DNA of 64,000 bases from Agapetus fuscipes (lineage: Eukaryota > Arthropoda > Insecta > Trichoptera > Glossosomatidae). The position numbers and the translations under genes were made by a program. Positions 22,075 through 32,384 of this stretch are shown here, in pieces; the stretch's first letter is position 1, and every line of letters starts with the position of its first letter. A model generated the notes under the pieces. It did no database searches, was not told the DNA's origin, and saw only the letters and a list, made by a program, of their open reading frames with translations. The stretch covers positions 6,371,852-6,435,851 of the forward strand of contig OX637350.1 of the NCBI GenBank assembly GCA_951799405.1. Reading direction: 5' to 3'.

Positions 22075-23139
22075 ATGGATTCGTCCTCCCGGGCTTCAAG
22101 AATTTTACGCTTGAGCTTGACAAATGCAAATAACACCGACGCCTTGGAAAGGCCTATTCTCAATGAGTTGGCTAGTATCGAAAACATTGAAGTTCAAACA
22201 CCCAATTGTATTGAAGCTGTAAATAGTGAATCCGCTGTATCCATTCAAACGGCTGGATCTTTATCTCCACCAATTATCCACAACACTATCTATACAATGG
22301 AAATTAACGAGAACATAGAAACAAAATGCGTTTTAAGAAGAATGAAAAATAGTGCAGTACCTGAAGTTTCTGCTCATAAGACTGCAGAATCTGTATTAGA
22401 TGAAAGCAACGCTGATTTAAACCTGAGTGATGATTCAATAGCGGATCCTAACTATTCTTCAGTTCAGTCAACTTCAAGTGATGAGTCATCATCAGATTCT
22501 GAACCAAAAGACTCGCTCATTACTTCTGCTGAGAGTTCGTCTCCTAAACGAGGTAAGAAGAGAGTACGTAGGATCCCAGAAAGAAAAAAAGAGACAGCAA
22601 AGCGACTCAGAAATTTGGGAAAAGAATACCAATCCGTTTCAAAGACTTCGAAAATACTCAAAGCCAGAGAAATTCTAGAGCCATGCACAGACAAATGCAA
22701 ACTTTCATGCTCAGCCAAGTTTTCAGAAGATCAAAGGAAACATATTTTCAACAAGTATTGGACACTTGGCAACTTAGAACTGCAACGGTCTTTTATCGCT
22801 GGGAATACTGAAAGTATACAGCCCAAATATCGGTACACGCGCACTGAAAATCACAGAAAGTTGAATAACGCCTTCTACTTCCAGATTGAGGAAAAAAAAG
22901 TGAGAGTTTGCAAACTCTTTTTCAAGAATACGTTGGGAATCAACGACAGACCAATAAGAACAGTTTTGCAAAAAAAGGAGAATGGATTTCTTGAGCCAGA
23001 GAAGAGAGGGAAACACTTAAATCATTTCACTGTAGAACCTGGTATAAAAGAATCAGTGAGGAACCATATCAACTCGATACCACGGATGGAAAGTCATTAC
23101 CTCCGTGCCAATACTTGCAGAGTACATAGATGGTGGTAA
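22075..23139 (+). CDS. N-terminal part of the transposon-encoded protein
   Basis: This 354-codon frame starts at ATG 22075, shortly after a pyrimidine-rich TTTTTGTTTCAG acceptor-like sequence, so a 5' intron is possible. Residues 110-160 are acidic and serine-rich. Residues 158-190 are strongly basic (KRGKKRVRRIPERKKE...), a likely nuclear-localisation or DNA-binding stretch. A CTDKCKLSCSAKF segment with three closely spaced cysteines near residue 205, followed by FNKYWTLGNLELQRSFI, resembles the N-terminal part of DUF7869-type proteins. A V-C-K-x-F-F-x-x-T-L-G-I motif follows near residue 280. The frame ends at 23139 after running out of homology near SHYLRAN. Continuation lies in another frame from about 23110, so the gene is either inactivated by a small indel or, less likely, recoded. 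Confidence 0.75.
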   Translation: MDSSSRASRILRLSLTNANNTDALERPILNELASIENIEVQTPNCIEAVNSESAVSIQTAGSLSPPIIHNTIYTMEINENIETKCVLRRMKNSAVPEVSAHKTAESVLDESNADLNLSDDSIADPNYSSVQSTSSDESSSDSEPKDSLITSAESSSPKRGKKRVRRIPERKKETAKRLRNLGKEYQSVSKTSKILKAREILEPCTDKCKLSCSAKFSEDQRKHIFNKYWTLGNLELQRSFIAGNTESIQPKYRYTRTENHRKLNNAFYFQIEEKKVRVCKLFFKNTLGINDRPIRTVLQKKENGFLEPEKRGKHLNHFTVEPGIKESVRNHINSIPRMESHYLRANTCRVHRWW

Positions 23140-24268
23140 AAGTTTGGCTGACTTACATAGAGACTATGTAAAAGAACAGACTGAAAAAAACCAGCCAGCT
23201 GCAAATCTTATGATGTACTCACGCATTTTTAATTCTGAGTTTAATATTTCATTTTTTTCTCCCAAAAAAGATTTGTGCAATTTGTGCGAATCTTATAAAA
23301 ACGCACCAGAAGTACCAGACACAAAGGAAAAATACGAGAAGCACCAGGAAGAAAAAAAGTTGAGTCGTGAATCTAAAGACGAGGATAAAAAACGTGTTGG
23401 TGATAACTTTGTCTTAGCAACATTTGATCTTCAAGCGGTGATGCCGTGCCCTAAAGGAAATTTGTCAATATTCTACTATAAATCTAAAATAAACAGTTAT
23501 AATTTCACAATTTGCGAAGTTGGTAATGACGCTGTAGAATGTTTTTTTTGGCATGAGGGCGAAGGACATCGTGGCGCTAATGAAATAGGCTCCTGCATAT
23601 TGAAGTACTTGGAGAAGAAAGCTTCCGAAATTAATAATGACAATTTGGAATTCACATTCTACTCTGACAACTGTTGCGGGCAAAACAAGAACCGGTACAT
23701 CATTGCAACATTCCTGCACGCAGTCAAAACACTAAAAATAAAATCTATTACACACAAATTCTTGATCTGCGGCCATACGCAGAATGAAGGGGATGCCGCC
23801 CATTCTGTAATCGAGAAAGAAATTAAAAAATCACTGAAAAGTGGTCCAATAATCATTCCGCAGCAGTACGTCACAATAATACGAACAGCCAGGAAACGTG
23901 GCAATCCATATCAGGTGAACGAAATGAGTCATTCAGATTTCTTCGACTTAAAGCATTTAAGTAGCATGACTGGTAATAACTACAATAAGGATGTTACTGG
24001 CAATACTATGAAAATGACTTATTTCAAAGTACTTAGGTTTGAGAAGTCCAGACCAGATTCATTTCTTTACAAACTGTCATACAAGGAGTTAGAATTTGGA
24101 GAAATTGAAGTTCGAAAGAGAAAATCGCAATCATCTTTTAATTTGAAGAAAGCTTACTCAAGAAAAATAGCAATCGAAGGAAGAAAGAAAGACGACTGTT
24201 TGGAATTAATCCGTTCAAATCACATCCCGCGAAGTTATATTGATATTTTTAATTCACTGTTTTCTTGA
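23105..24268 (+). CDS. C-terminal, putative DDD/E catalytic part of the transposon protein (DUF7869-like)
   Basis: Open frame in the +1 phase relative to 22075-23139, overlapping its end by 35 bases; the GTG at 23105 is not a real start. Numbering from there: CNLC at 58-61 (CxxC), VLATFDLQAV at 103-112, FFWHEGEGHRGANEI at 147-161, FTFYSDNCCGQNKNRYI at 183-199, and GHTQNEGDAAHSVIEKEI at 223-240. The SDNC.GQNKN block is the hallmark of DUF7869-type proteins found in many insect genomes. I infer an RNase H-like fold with acidic residues D108, D188 and D230 or E237 as catalytic candidates. The inverted repeats and target duplication around the gene support a transposase role. Base composition matches the flanks and no further stop occurs. 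Confidence 0.75.
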   Translation: MPILAEYIDGGKSLADLHRDYVKEQTEKNQPAANLMMYSRIFNSEFNISFFSPKKDLCNLCESYKNAPEVPDTKEKYEKHQEEKKLSRESKDEDKKRVGDNFVLATFDLQAVMPCPKGNLSIFYYKSKINSYNFTICEVGNDAVECFFWHEGEGHRGANEIGSCILKYLEKKASEINNDNLEFTFYSDNCCGQNKNRYIIATFLHAVKTLKIKSITHKFLICGHTQNEGDAAHSVIEKEIKKSLKSGPIIIPQQYVTIIRTARKRGNPYQVNEMSHSDFFDLKHLSSMTGNNYNKDVTGNTMKMTYFKVLRFEKSRPDSFLYKLSYKELEFGEIEVRKRKSQSSFNLKKAYSRKIAIEGRKKDDCLELIRSNHIPRSYIDIFNSLFS

Positions 24269-24714
24269 AATCTTTCAGAACTTGTCTTGTAGACCTCTTT
24301 ACCTGAATTCTTGTTTAAGATTTATACTGCTTTGTTACCAGAATAAATATTTTTTCATGTTATGTTTTTGTAGTATCAATCATAAAATAATAAAGCTATA
24401 AATTAACTGAAACAATTTTTTACTTACTGTATTCAATACAGTCATAAATCAAAATAAATCAAGTGATAACACAAGAAAAACGACACAAGTCAAAATAGGG
24501 GGGTAGTTTTTGGGGGTTCTGTATGCTTTGGAGTCTAAATTGTACTTTTAAATCTAAAAGACAACACAACAAAAAAGCTTACGTTTTCAAAGAATTAGTT
24601 TTGATTTAAAATTGCAAACTGTATCTGATTAAAAATCTTGAAGATTTTATTTTTACTCTCCTGAACAATGTGATGTTTTTGACTTGTGTCACTTTTCTTG
24701 CGGGGGTGCGATAT

Positions 24715-25796
24715 GTATAACGTACATTGCTGCATTATTACTTTGTTATTTTTTTTCGTTTAATTTTATTTAAAATAAGATGGAGATTATGAAAACTAAG
24801 ATAAAAAAACAATGTACACATATTATAGGGGTTTTATTAAAATGCTATATTGGTTTTTGGGCCCCAAAGATTACTCTCATTACAATGCGACCTAACTAAA
24901 CTTACATATTCGATATTATTCTCGTTTTTTAATATAGTTTTTTCACATCATAAACCATAATTTTAATTTCGTTGTATTTACATATAATCTATCTATTCTT
25001 ATAACGAAATTCAGTGAAAGATATAAAATTGAATCGCTTGTTTTGCAGCATATACGAGTATAGCTATATTAGTAGCTATAACTATTAATATTAGTAATTA
25101 TAAAGTAAAAAGGTTTAGCTTTAGTATACGAGTAGAGCTTGGCAGGCAGTCAAAGTTTGCTGTAATTATGAGTGATATCGCGTACAATAAACAAGGGCAG
25201 GTAATAAAGTGTTTGTGCGTAGCTGCGTAGGCGATGTGTTGCTAAGCACACCCAGAGATTATGATTGATTCTTAAGGGTGCCCCTTGATAAAGTAATTAA
25301 TAAAGTTGCCCCAAAGTTGATTAAGCCCGGCGGCTCGGAGACTTGCGAACTATGATAGTCTGGTAGGTCATTATGCTTGACCCGCCGCCTCTCACCGTCC
25401 GGCTAGGTAATTGAAATTATCATCAATCTTATCGGAAACTGCAAAGTTCCCTTATAAACTTCAATACTTATGGGTTCACTTGGACGTGAAGCAAACCGCC
25501 TGGTTGTAGTGCCGCCTCCCTCTCACGCCCCGAGAGCCGGTAAACTATACAGACTAATACTACCACTCAGCCCTTAAACAATTAATACAACCACAACTGA
25601 ATGTACCTACTACGAAAGACAATACCATGAAAGCGACTGCAATTTGAAGATGTTCATAATTTTGATTGATTCACAAGAACATACATAAGGTACATTGAAA
25701 ACAATCAGAAATCTAACAATATTTACCTAATATTTTTAAGGGTTTGGTGATTTACCTATTTAAAATATTTTTTTTTTCTAAAAAAACACTGCATTT
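24715..25796. other. No gene seen
   Basis: AT-rich, with a moderately GC-rich patch at 25320-25550. No frame or repeat recognised. Confidence 0.5.
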
Positions 25797-25985
25797 TGCA
25801 GGCGCGTGCGTAGGGTAAAAGCAAATACATTTTAGAATCAATATTTTCTTGCACTCCTTTAATATTTTAAATTTATAATATTATAATAATTATGATAAAT
25901 ATTAAGCACTTCAGTCAGACGAGTTAATACTCGTCTGACTGAAGTGCTAACGATGGCTCCAATCAAACTCAAATTTTGAATTTTC
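25797..25985 (+). repeat. Dispersed repeat D with a perfect 20 bp palindrome
   Basis: CAGGCGCGTGCGTAG..AAGCAAATACATTT and, at the end, GTGCTAACGATGGCTCCAATC match 56225-56350. Within this copy only, 25905-25924 and 25929-25948 form a perfect inverted repeat around TAAT (arm starts AGCACTTCAGTCAGAC). Confidence 0.7.
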
Positions 25986-27010
25986 AATCTGAGTATCAAG
26001 CTTAAATTGTTTTTTTTTTAACCATATATTGCCAACCTATAGGGCGCATGTGCTTTTATAGGTTGCACGTCCCTGGTATTTTGTTTGTGGGGTGGTATTT
26101 TTCTCAAGATGGCTAGTAACAAAACCAACAAACACCTATGATGGAAAAACCCTATTCTCTTGTTTGCACAAATAACTGCATAAAACATATTATGAATAAA
26201 ACAAATGACGTCTACTTTGGAACGTGTTTTAAATTTTGTTTTTTGTATAACTTTTTAATTAAATTTTTCGATCGATTTTCTTAAATCGTGATAAAAAAAC
26301 AAAATTTGTGCTCACGGTCTGGATTCGTATTAAATGTACAAACTTGATTTGAAAATCTTTTATGCCAAAGTATCGGCATGATTAACTGGTAGAGTCGGAA
26401 AACGTGAAGGGGGGGCTGGATGTGATATTGCATAAAAAATATTAATGGAAAATCATACAGCCGCTTCGCGTTCAATCTGATAAGGCAGCTTCATTAAAAC
26501 GAGGAAAAAATCTTCGTATTATAAGTAGAGATTTTCCAATTGGCTAACTTCAAAAACGTCGACTGATTATGGTGGACGGTCGGCGCTGCAACGTTCCATT
26601 AATTTCTCAATCCATCCACGATAACAATCTTCTTCAGCCGATCAAGAATGCTAACTTGAATAAATATTAAGTCAATTTTGCACGTCCTACATTTGCGTTT
26701 TATATTTTTTCATTATTTTTAAACTGTTAGGTTTAAGCTGGAATTACGGTCGTTTGACGTATTAACAATAAAAATTACTTCACAGTTAGGTAATTTGACT
26801 TTTCGGAAATTAAACGAACCGTTATGAGAGAACTGACATTCTTCTCAACCTTTCTTAGTTGAAGTAGCCAACGTTTTTTGGAGTCACTTTCTTTGCAAGA
26901 CGACTAAAGATGAACTGATCCTGATACAAAAAATGTCCAAAACCACTACGTACCCTGAGACGGAGATAATAATGATGCTTGGGTATGTAACAATAATTCT
27001 CATTTTGATT
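25986..27010. other. No gene seen
   Basis: Ordinary AT-rich sequence up to the truncation point of the LINE at about 27011. Confidence 0.5.
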
Positions 27011-27610
27011 TTGTTTGAAAAAGATGGAAGAATGGCCGGTGAATTTGAAAGAAGAATAATGAAAGGCAGGTGTGTACTGGGTGCGACCGCTTGCATCGCC
27101 AGGAACCAAAATCTCTCAAAAAATGTTAGATTGGTGGTGCACGGTGGTATACTAGTGCCAACCTTGATGTATGGAAGTGAAGCCTGGACGGTGAGTGAAA
27201 GGGAAATTAGTAAAGTCCATACAGTAGAAATGGACTATCTAAGAAGTATGATTGGGAAAAAACGAAGTGACAGGGTGAGGAATGATTTTGTAAGAGAAGA
27301 ATGTGGTGTAAGGGAAAGTGTGAAAGTGAAGATTAAAAGAAGTATGTTAAGATGGTTCGGGCATTTGGAGAGAATGAGTGATGAAAGATTGACAAAGAAA
27401 GTATATGTTGCTAGAATAGATGGATGTCGTGGTAGAGGAAGACCGAGAAAAGTATGGAAGGATCAAATCTCTGAAATAGCGAATGAATGAGATATCCAGA
27501 GTCATAATAAAAGGAGGACTTGTATGAAAAAGGTTATGACTCTGGATGAAATGAAAGAAGTATGCAAGGACAGGAAGAAGTGGCGGCTAATCTGCAATGT
27601 TGATTTCTAA
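27011..27610 (+). pseudogene. C-terminal reverse transcriptase region of a LINE, with a premature stop
   Basis: Homology to the open copy at 38931-39605 begins at EKDGRM.GE near 27017 and continues through RCVLGATACIA.NQN, LMYGSEAWTV, KVHTVEMD.LRSMIGKKRSDRVRNDF, LRWFGHLERM and CRGRGRPRKVWKDQI. The catalytic RT core lies upstream and is missing. A Trp codon is changed to TGA at 27488-27490; beyond it the same frame continues through KKVMTLDEMKEVCKDRKKW to a stop at 27608. It is an RTE-like or related LINE, clade uncertain. Confidence 0.88.
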
Positions 27611-27726
27611 TGTTGGTGTATTCATTTGCTACATTTTTTGCATAGGAAATTTTTGACTTTTTTTGTATAGATTTCTTTGTAAGGTTTTGTTCTTTTTTAT
27701 ATTTAAATGTAATTTATTATTCATAT

Positions 27727-27990
27727 TCCTTGACTTATAGGTTGGTATGAGGCTGACTACCCATACTGTAAAAATGGTTCACTTTGCCAATGTCACCCCT
27801 GTTTCAGGGAAGGTCGGCAAAAGTTGTGGGGCTTATGTTCATTTGAGGTTTGGATTTTATTTGTAAGTTCACAATCAGCATTTGTAAGCGCGAACTACAC
27901 TTGTTGGTTTGTGGGCATACATCTAAGAGCTTTAAATGAATATATCCTTGCAACTTAGATTATAGATTATAGATTATAGATTCCATATTG
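27727..27990 (+). repeat. 3' UTR of the LINE at 27011 (tail-family unit in its parent context)
   Basis: Starts TTCCTTGACTTATAGGTTGG about 115 bp after the frame and ends in (TTATAGA)-type repeats at 27955-27985. It shares CAACTTAGATTATAGATTAT and the GTTGGTTTGTGGGCATACAT variant with 54633-54890, so those two belong to one subfamily. Confidence 0.88.
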
Positions 27991-28385
27991 AGTCCATATT
28001 TGGTTACTAGAGTACCGTTATGTTTCGCATACATACGGAGCTGATTATGTCTTTGAAGCGAAAATAATTATGTAAGTTGGTCCTTTTTTAAACTTATTTG
28101 ATGACGCTGGAAACGATATTTTTTCAATGCTTTATCTTAAAAAACATGTTTAAAAAAAGCTTAAATTTACAATTACCTGAAGTAGATATACAATTCTAAA
28201 GGTTAAAAAGTGATAGCCGAAACCTTCACAATAAAGTGCGTACCCACGTATGTAGTTTGTGGAACATTCAAAATTCATGTAAGCAACAGGATGCCATTAT
28301 GTTCAGCATATTGTGACAAAACAAGAAACATACCGAGCTCGCAAATTTCTCGTTATTTACTTGCCCGGAGATAAATTCGCCCAAG
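27991..28385. other. No gene seen
   Basis: AT-rich DNA up to the CAAT target duplication of the LTR element. Confidence 0.5.
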
Positions 28386-28389
28386 CAAT

Positions 28390-28643
28390 TGTGAGGGTTT
28401 TTCTTCTCTGTCCTGCTGATTGACACAATTAATAATTAACAGCCACTTTAATATGTTTACTTTTATTTCTTTCACAATGTATACACAATTAACCACAGCA
28501 CAATAATATTCTTTATTACACCTGCTTGTAGCTCTCACGCCAGCTAAGCTTCCTCCCTCTTTCTGCCTTCCTTTGTTTTCCTTTTCATTCAAATTCAAAT
28601 CTCATGTTCCATTTTACCTAACAAACAAATCCATCTCGTTACA
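28390..28643 (-). repeat. 3' LTR of the gypsy-type element
   Basis: 254 bp, the partner of 29991-30244, with TG/CA ends. The polypurine tract lies just to its right (upstream on the minus strand). Confidence 0.88.
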
Positions 28644-28923
28644 ATACACCTCCTTCCTCTCATAAAAAAAAACATTCCCAATTTTTTTTTTTTTTTTTTT
28701 ACAATGAGTAAATAATGTATCATAATGCTCAGCCGGCGCCACATATTTTGTTTTATTTTAAGGATAAATTTCAAAAATATGAAAATAAAAAAAAACCTGT
28801 TTCTGATACATTATTCAGTCATTAATACCTTTTTTAACAATACCAATTATTTTCATACTAAAATTAATATATTTTTTTTTTTTTAACACAAATTTCATAT
28901 TCAATATTATAAACAAATATTTG

Positions 28924-29114
28924 TTTTTTTTTAAATACTTAATTCAACAATTCAAAATAATCAAATAACAATACATAATAAACATTCACCAGTTAATTAA
29001 TCAATTCATTAAAATAACTTTTTTTTTTTAAATACTTAATTCAACAATTCAAAATAATCAAATAACAATACATAATAAACATTCACCAGTTAATTAATCA
29101 ATTCATTAAAATAA
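28924..29114. repeat. Tandem duplication, period 97 bp, inside the LTR element
   Basis: AAATACTTAATTCAACAATT starts at 28933 and again at 29030, and the units continue in step to AATTCATTAAAATAA. The copies are nearly identical. It lies between the integrase frame and the 3' LTR. Confidence 0.9.
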
Positions 29115-29387
29115 TTTATTTTTTTTAACATGTATCACAGCTTTCCCAATATTTAAATTTATTTCAAATTTATTTTTCATTAATAAATTTATCAGTCCAT
29201 CAATTTTTTTTTAAAAAAAACTTTACCTTCATATGTAATACTTTGTTTAATTTATGTTTCATACCTTCATTCATGCAATGTTTCATAATTCATTCTTTCA
29301 CTGATCACTTTTATATCAACTTTCACCGTATCATGCATCACCTCAAATTTTTCATACACATGAAAATATGTTTTTTTTTTTTTTTTG

Positions 29388-29990
29388 TTAATCTAATTTG
29401 ATTATGTCCTTGATGTGATATTTATTTATAACATTTGTGTCTATATCTTTTAATACATAGACTATCTTGCTAACTTTCTTTTCTATTCTGGCTTTGACAA
29501 ATTTTGGAGCCAACTTTGTACAGAAGTATTTCCCTGCATTTGATTGTATGAAATTTTTACGCCATACAATATCCCCTTGATCATAGACACGATTTGATCT
29601 ACCTTTATTATAATAATTTGCATTTTTATTATATGCATCCCATAAATTTTCTGTTACAATTTTGTATAATGTGTTTAATTCCTTCATTTTATCTTTATGC
29701 ATATCTCTATATTTATCTAAGTCTTCCTTTGATTCTATTTCATCATTTACTATTTCACCATGAATTTCACCATTTAGTACAATCTCCCTACCTCTTGCTA
29801 ATACATTAGGTGTGTATCCTGTTGCTAAATTGACTGTATTATTTATTATGCTTTGTACTGAATCTAAGAAAGTATCCCATTTTCTTTGTTCATTTTCAAC
29901 AAAAATAGCTAATGTGTATCCTATTGTTCTATTATATGTCTCTACATTATTGCACATGGGAGTATATAAAGTTGTATAGTGGGGCCAAAA
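29388..29990 (-). pseudogene. Integrase C-terminal portion of the gypsy-type element
   Basis: Integrase joins retrotransposon DNA to the host chromosome. The minus-strand frame starts abruptly at the LTR junction with TTLYTP..NNVETYNRTI, which corresponds to the region just before the catalytic Glu of the core (NNVE). It then shows KWD..L..VQ, INNTVNLATGYTPNVLARGRE (a typical gypsy-type core end), an acidic linker, a Y-N-K-G-R segment, and YDQGDIVWRKNF...GKYFCTKLAPKFVKARI, the GPY/F-like C-terminal domain. The first two catalytic Asp residues and the zinc-binding N-terminus are deleted, so no functional enzyme can be made. The apparent continuation of the frame into the LTR up to 30029 is accidental. 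Confidence 0.85.
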
Positions 29991-30244
29991 TGTGAGGGTT
30001 TTTCTTCTCTGTCCTGCTGATTGACACAATTAATAATTAACAGCCACTTTAATATGTTTACTTTTATTTCTTTCACAATGTATACACAATTAACCACAGC
30101 ACAATAATATTCTTTATTACACCTGCTTGTAGCTCTCACGCCAGCTAAGCTTCCTCCCTCTTTCTGCCTTCCTTTGTTTTCCTTTTCATTCAAATTCAAA
30201 TCTCATGTTCCATTTTACCTAACAAACAAATCCATCTCGTTACA
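29991..30244 (-). repeat. 5' LTR of the gypsy-type element
   Basis: 254 bp, matching 28390-28643 by eye. The sequence just inside it (29981-29990, reverse complement TTTTGGCCCC) does not resemble an obvious tRNA primer site, consistent with loss of the leader by the deletion. Confidence 0.88.
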
Positions 30245-30248
30245 CAAT

Positions 30249-31377
30249 TGTGCGTTGCTTCGGCCTCGCCCCATGCCTCAAAGACTACATTGCAATTCAA
30301 ATGCCGAGCGGCAAACTTACCTCGCCAAAACATAAGGAACAATAATATGAGAACCCTTATTCTCGTTTTTATCTTCAAAATTTTAATAAACAGTTTTTGC
30401 CTACAAGAAAAAAAGTGTATTAAATTCTCATTTAATTAACTACACATTTTCCGAGAAATAAATTTCTTTTTCACTTACATTTTTTATTCAAATGCCATTT
30501 CATTAGTTACTTCTTCCTGGTTGGCGTTTGTACTCCCCGCCATCGAGTCTCCCCTTCTCTCTCTCTCTGCGCAGACTTCGCCTTCGGGTCGCCATCAATG
30601 GCGCGATAAGGTATAATTTCGAGTTTAAATTCCCGCGCAGTGTAAAGGGACCGTAAGTAAAATAATCAATTACAAGCAAATGATCCCAATTTGAGATAAA
30701 GATGAAGCACTTCCTTCGGGAAGGAGGGATGGCGCAATTTCCTGACTCATCAGCCTTGCTCATTAGCAAAGAGCGTCGGATAAGATTACGAAAGAACTAG
30801 GAGGAGAGGCGCTGTAAAACTCGGCCCGCTTTTCAAATAAGCAAATAATCATTAACGCGGTTTTCTTACGTTTGTGACTCGCCGGCCTAATCTGACGCTG
30901 TGTATTTATGGCTGAGGGATCATCATGAATCAGTAATGAGCACAAGATAATGACTCAGCGGAACCGACAACTCATCTGACCTTTGCTTTATTAGAAAAGT
31001 CATATTGTATTCAAAAGAAAATCGATAAAGTATTCTTATTGTAATCCTAACAAAGACTAGATAGTATTATCGGAGATCGTAAAAATATTGTTGGAAACAC
31101 AATATGCCGGAAATAATAAGTGACTTATTAGATACTTTTGTACCGCAGGAAATGTTAGTGCCGTAATATGAATAATTGAGTCCTCAGCTTTTACAAGATT
31201 CAATGACATTAATTTGTTATGTATTGCAAAAATATGTTTTTATAATAACATACCTATAATAACGCAACTCAGCTGATCATACATCCAAAGGGGTCAAAGG
31301 TACAGAGTAGAAACTATATTTTATTTTCACAAGTAAGCTGGTGAACTCTGCATCAACCTCAACATAGTAGTAGAGCT
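30249..31377. other. No gene seen
   Basis: 30500-30900 is less AT-rich, with a short CT repeat at about 30557-30569. Minus frames at 30503-30769 and 30763-30945 carry no motif. Confidence 0.5.
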
Positions 31378-31562
31378 TACCTGCTTCCGGGGGGATAGGT
31401 TTTTAATTCTTGTGAAGGCTGAGTAACCCCTGTCGGCAGTATAATTCTGGTGTGAAATAAACACGGTAACGGGAAATCATTTCTTGCAACATTTGTTGAT
31501 ATAAAATTTAGCCCTCTGTTTTTGAACACAAGACTTCAACCAATTGAACTATCGAATAAAAC
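31378..31562 (-). mobile_element. tRNA-derived SINE, family 1, degenerate
   Basis: The reverse complement shows ATTTCCCGTTACCGTGTTTATTTCACACC, ACTCAGCCTTCACAAGAATT and a decayed tRNA-like head near 31540-31560. The 3' tail region is missing. Confidence 0.75.
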
Positions 31563-32384
31563 ATAGATTAAAAACTTAGGTAAATGATCTGATTACTCTC
31601 AGTTCTATAGTTTTTTAGTCTACCATTTTCTCTAGACAAATATAATATGTTAGGGGAATAACTCTGTATTGGTTTGAAATCATTTTTTTTCAAACTCACA
31701 GTTTTTACGTTTACTGAGCCTAAATTAATACCTGAAGAAGAAATAGGTGTTTTTGTTTTTGTTTAGACTAAGCAAATTGCTCCCTATTACAGGGTAAAAT
31801 ATAGCTCATATTGCAGGAACGTAATTTTGGTGAGCAGGTTTTGATTAGCGGTAAGTTAGCTGTAATATTATAACCGACTCATTAGTGCGACGGGGATTCG
31901 ACTAATTAAATGCAAATCCGTGTAGTTTAACGCTCTTAGAGAGATCCGATCTCCTGCAATTACTTGAATTATTAATGCTAGGTCTCTTAAACTATCACTT
32001 TATACTTGTAGCACGAAAATTCCGAGAATCTACGAGGAAATGTAAATGAAAATAATTAAGAAAGAAAGTCTTGTTCAAATATGGCAAGTAAAACATTGTT
32101 TACAACCACAATTTTTATCTTTAAAAAAAATACGAGTTGCGGCAGTTTCTTATTTAATTATTATTGACTTGTGTCACTAAGTAAAACTTCTAGATCACAT
32201 GTAAAAATGATTAATTAATTCACATGAATGTATGTAAATAAACTTAAAAAAAATTGCACAATTGTATCGTAATTTTACTTCAGGTACGCTGCAACTTCTA
32301 AACTCGTTCTCAAATGGTTCGCATTGAGTGTTTGAAGCCTATTTATTTTCACAGAGGAGACCGGTTGTACGTCAAGCACTTAAT
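31563..32384. other. No gene; isolated 15 bp match to the DUF7869-element terminus
   Basis: TTGACTTGTGTCACT at 32164-32178 equals positions 24680-24694 at the right end of the transposon. No second terminus was found nearby. The rest is AT-rich. Confidence 0.45.

Larger units (their letters stand above)
21440..24710 (+). mobile_element. DNA transposon with 27 bp TIRs, ATAT duplication and a DUF7869-like gene
   Basis: The left terminus CGCACCCCCGCAAGAAAAGT (from 21440, continuing GACACAACTC) has a perfect inverted match of 27 bp ending at 24710. ATAT lies immediately outside both ends (21436-21439 and 24711-24714). Because ATAT is a palindrome it could be either target duplication or terminal repeat; the related element at 33729 with a clear ATAG duplication favours duplication. 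The 3271 bp unit holds a four-unit 62 bp repeat array (21692-21920), a two-frame gene (22075-24268) and subterminal GACACAAGTCAAAA motifs near the right end (24481-24494; 24681-24692 inverted). The 4 bp duplication is compatible with Sola-type and some other eukaryotic superfamilies. I do not assign one. Confidence 0.88.
28390..30244 (-). mobile_element. Internally deleted Ty3/gypsy-type LTR retrotransposon with matching LTRs
   Basis: Direct repeats of 254 bp at 28390-28643 and 29991-30244 appear identical by eye. On the plus strand they run TGTGAGGG...CTCGTTACA, so the ends are TG/CA on both strands. CAAT flanks the unit (28386-28389 and 30245-30248), a 4 bp target duplication. On the minus strand the 3' LTR is preceded by the purine tract GAGAGGAAGGAGG (28649-28663), a plausible polypurine primer. 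The interior is only about 1.35 kb and contains part of the integrase but no gag, protease, RT or RNase H. The 5' LTR joins directly to the middle of the integrase. The element is therefore a young deletion derivative. Confidence 0.9.

Noticed and set aside
22464..22718. Minus and alternative plus frames over the transposon gene
   Set aside because: Shadows of the 22075-23139 coding frame.
28353..28598. 81-codon minus-strand frame, repeated at 29942-30199
   Set aside because: Both lie in the LTRs; the repeated peptide reflects the identical repeats, not a gene.
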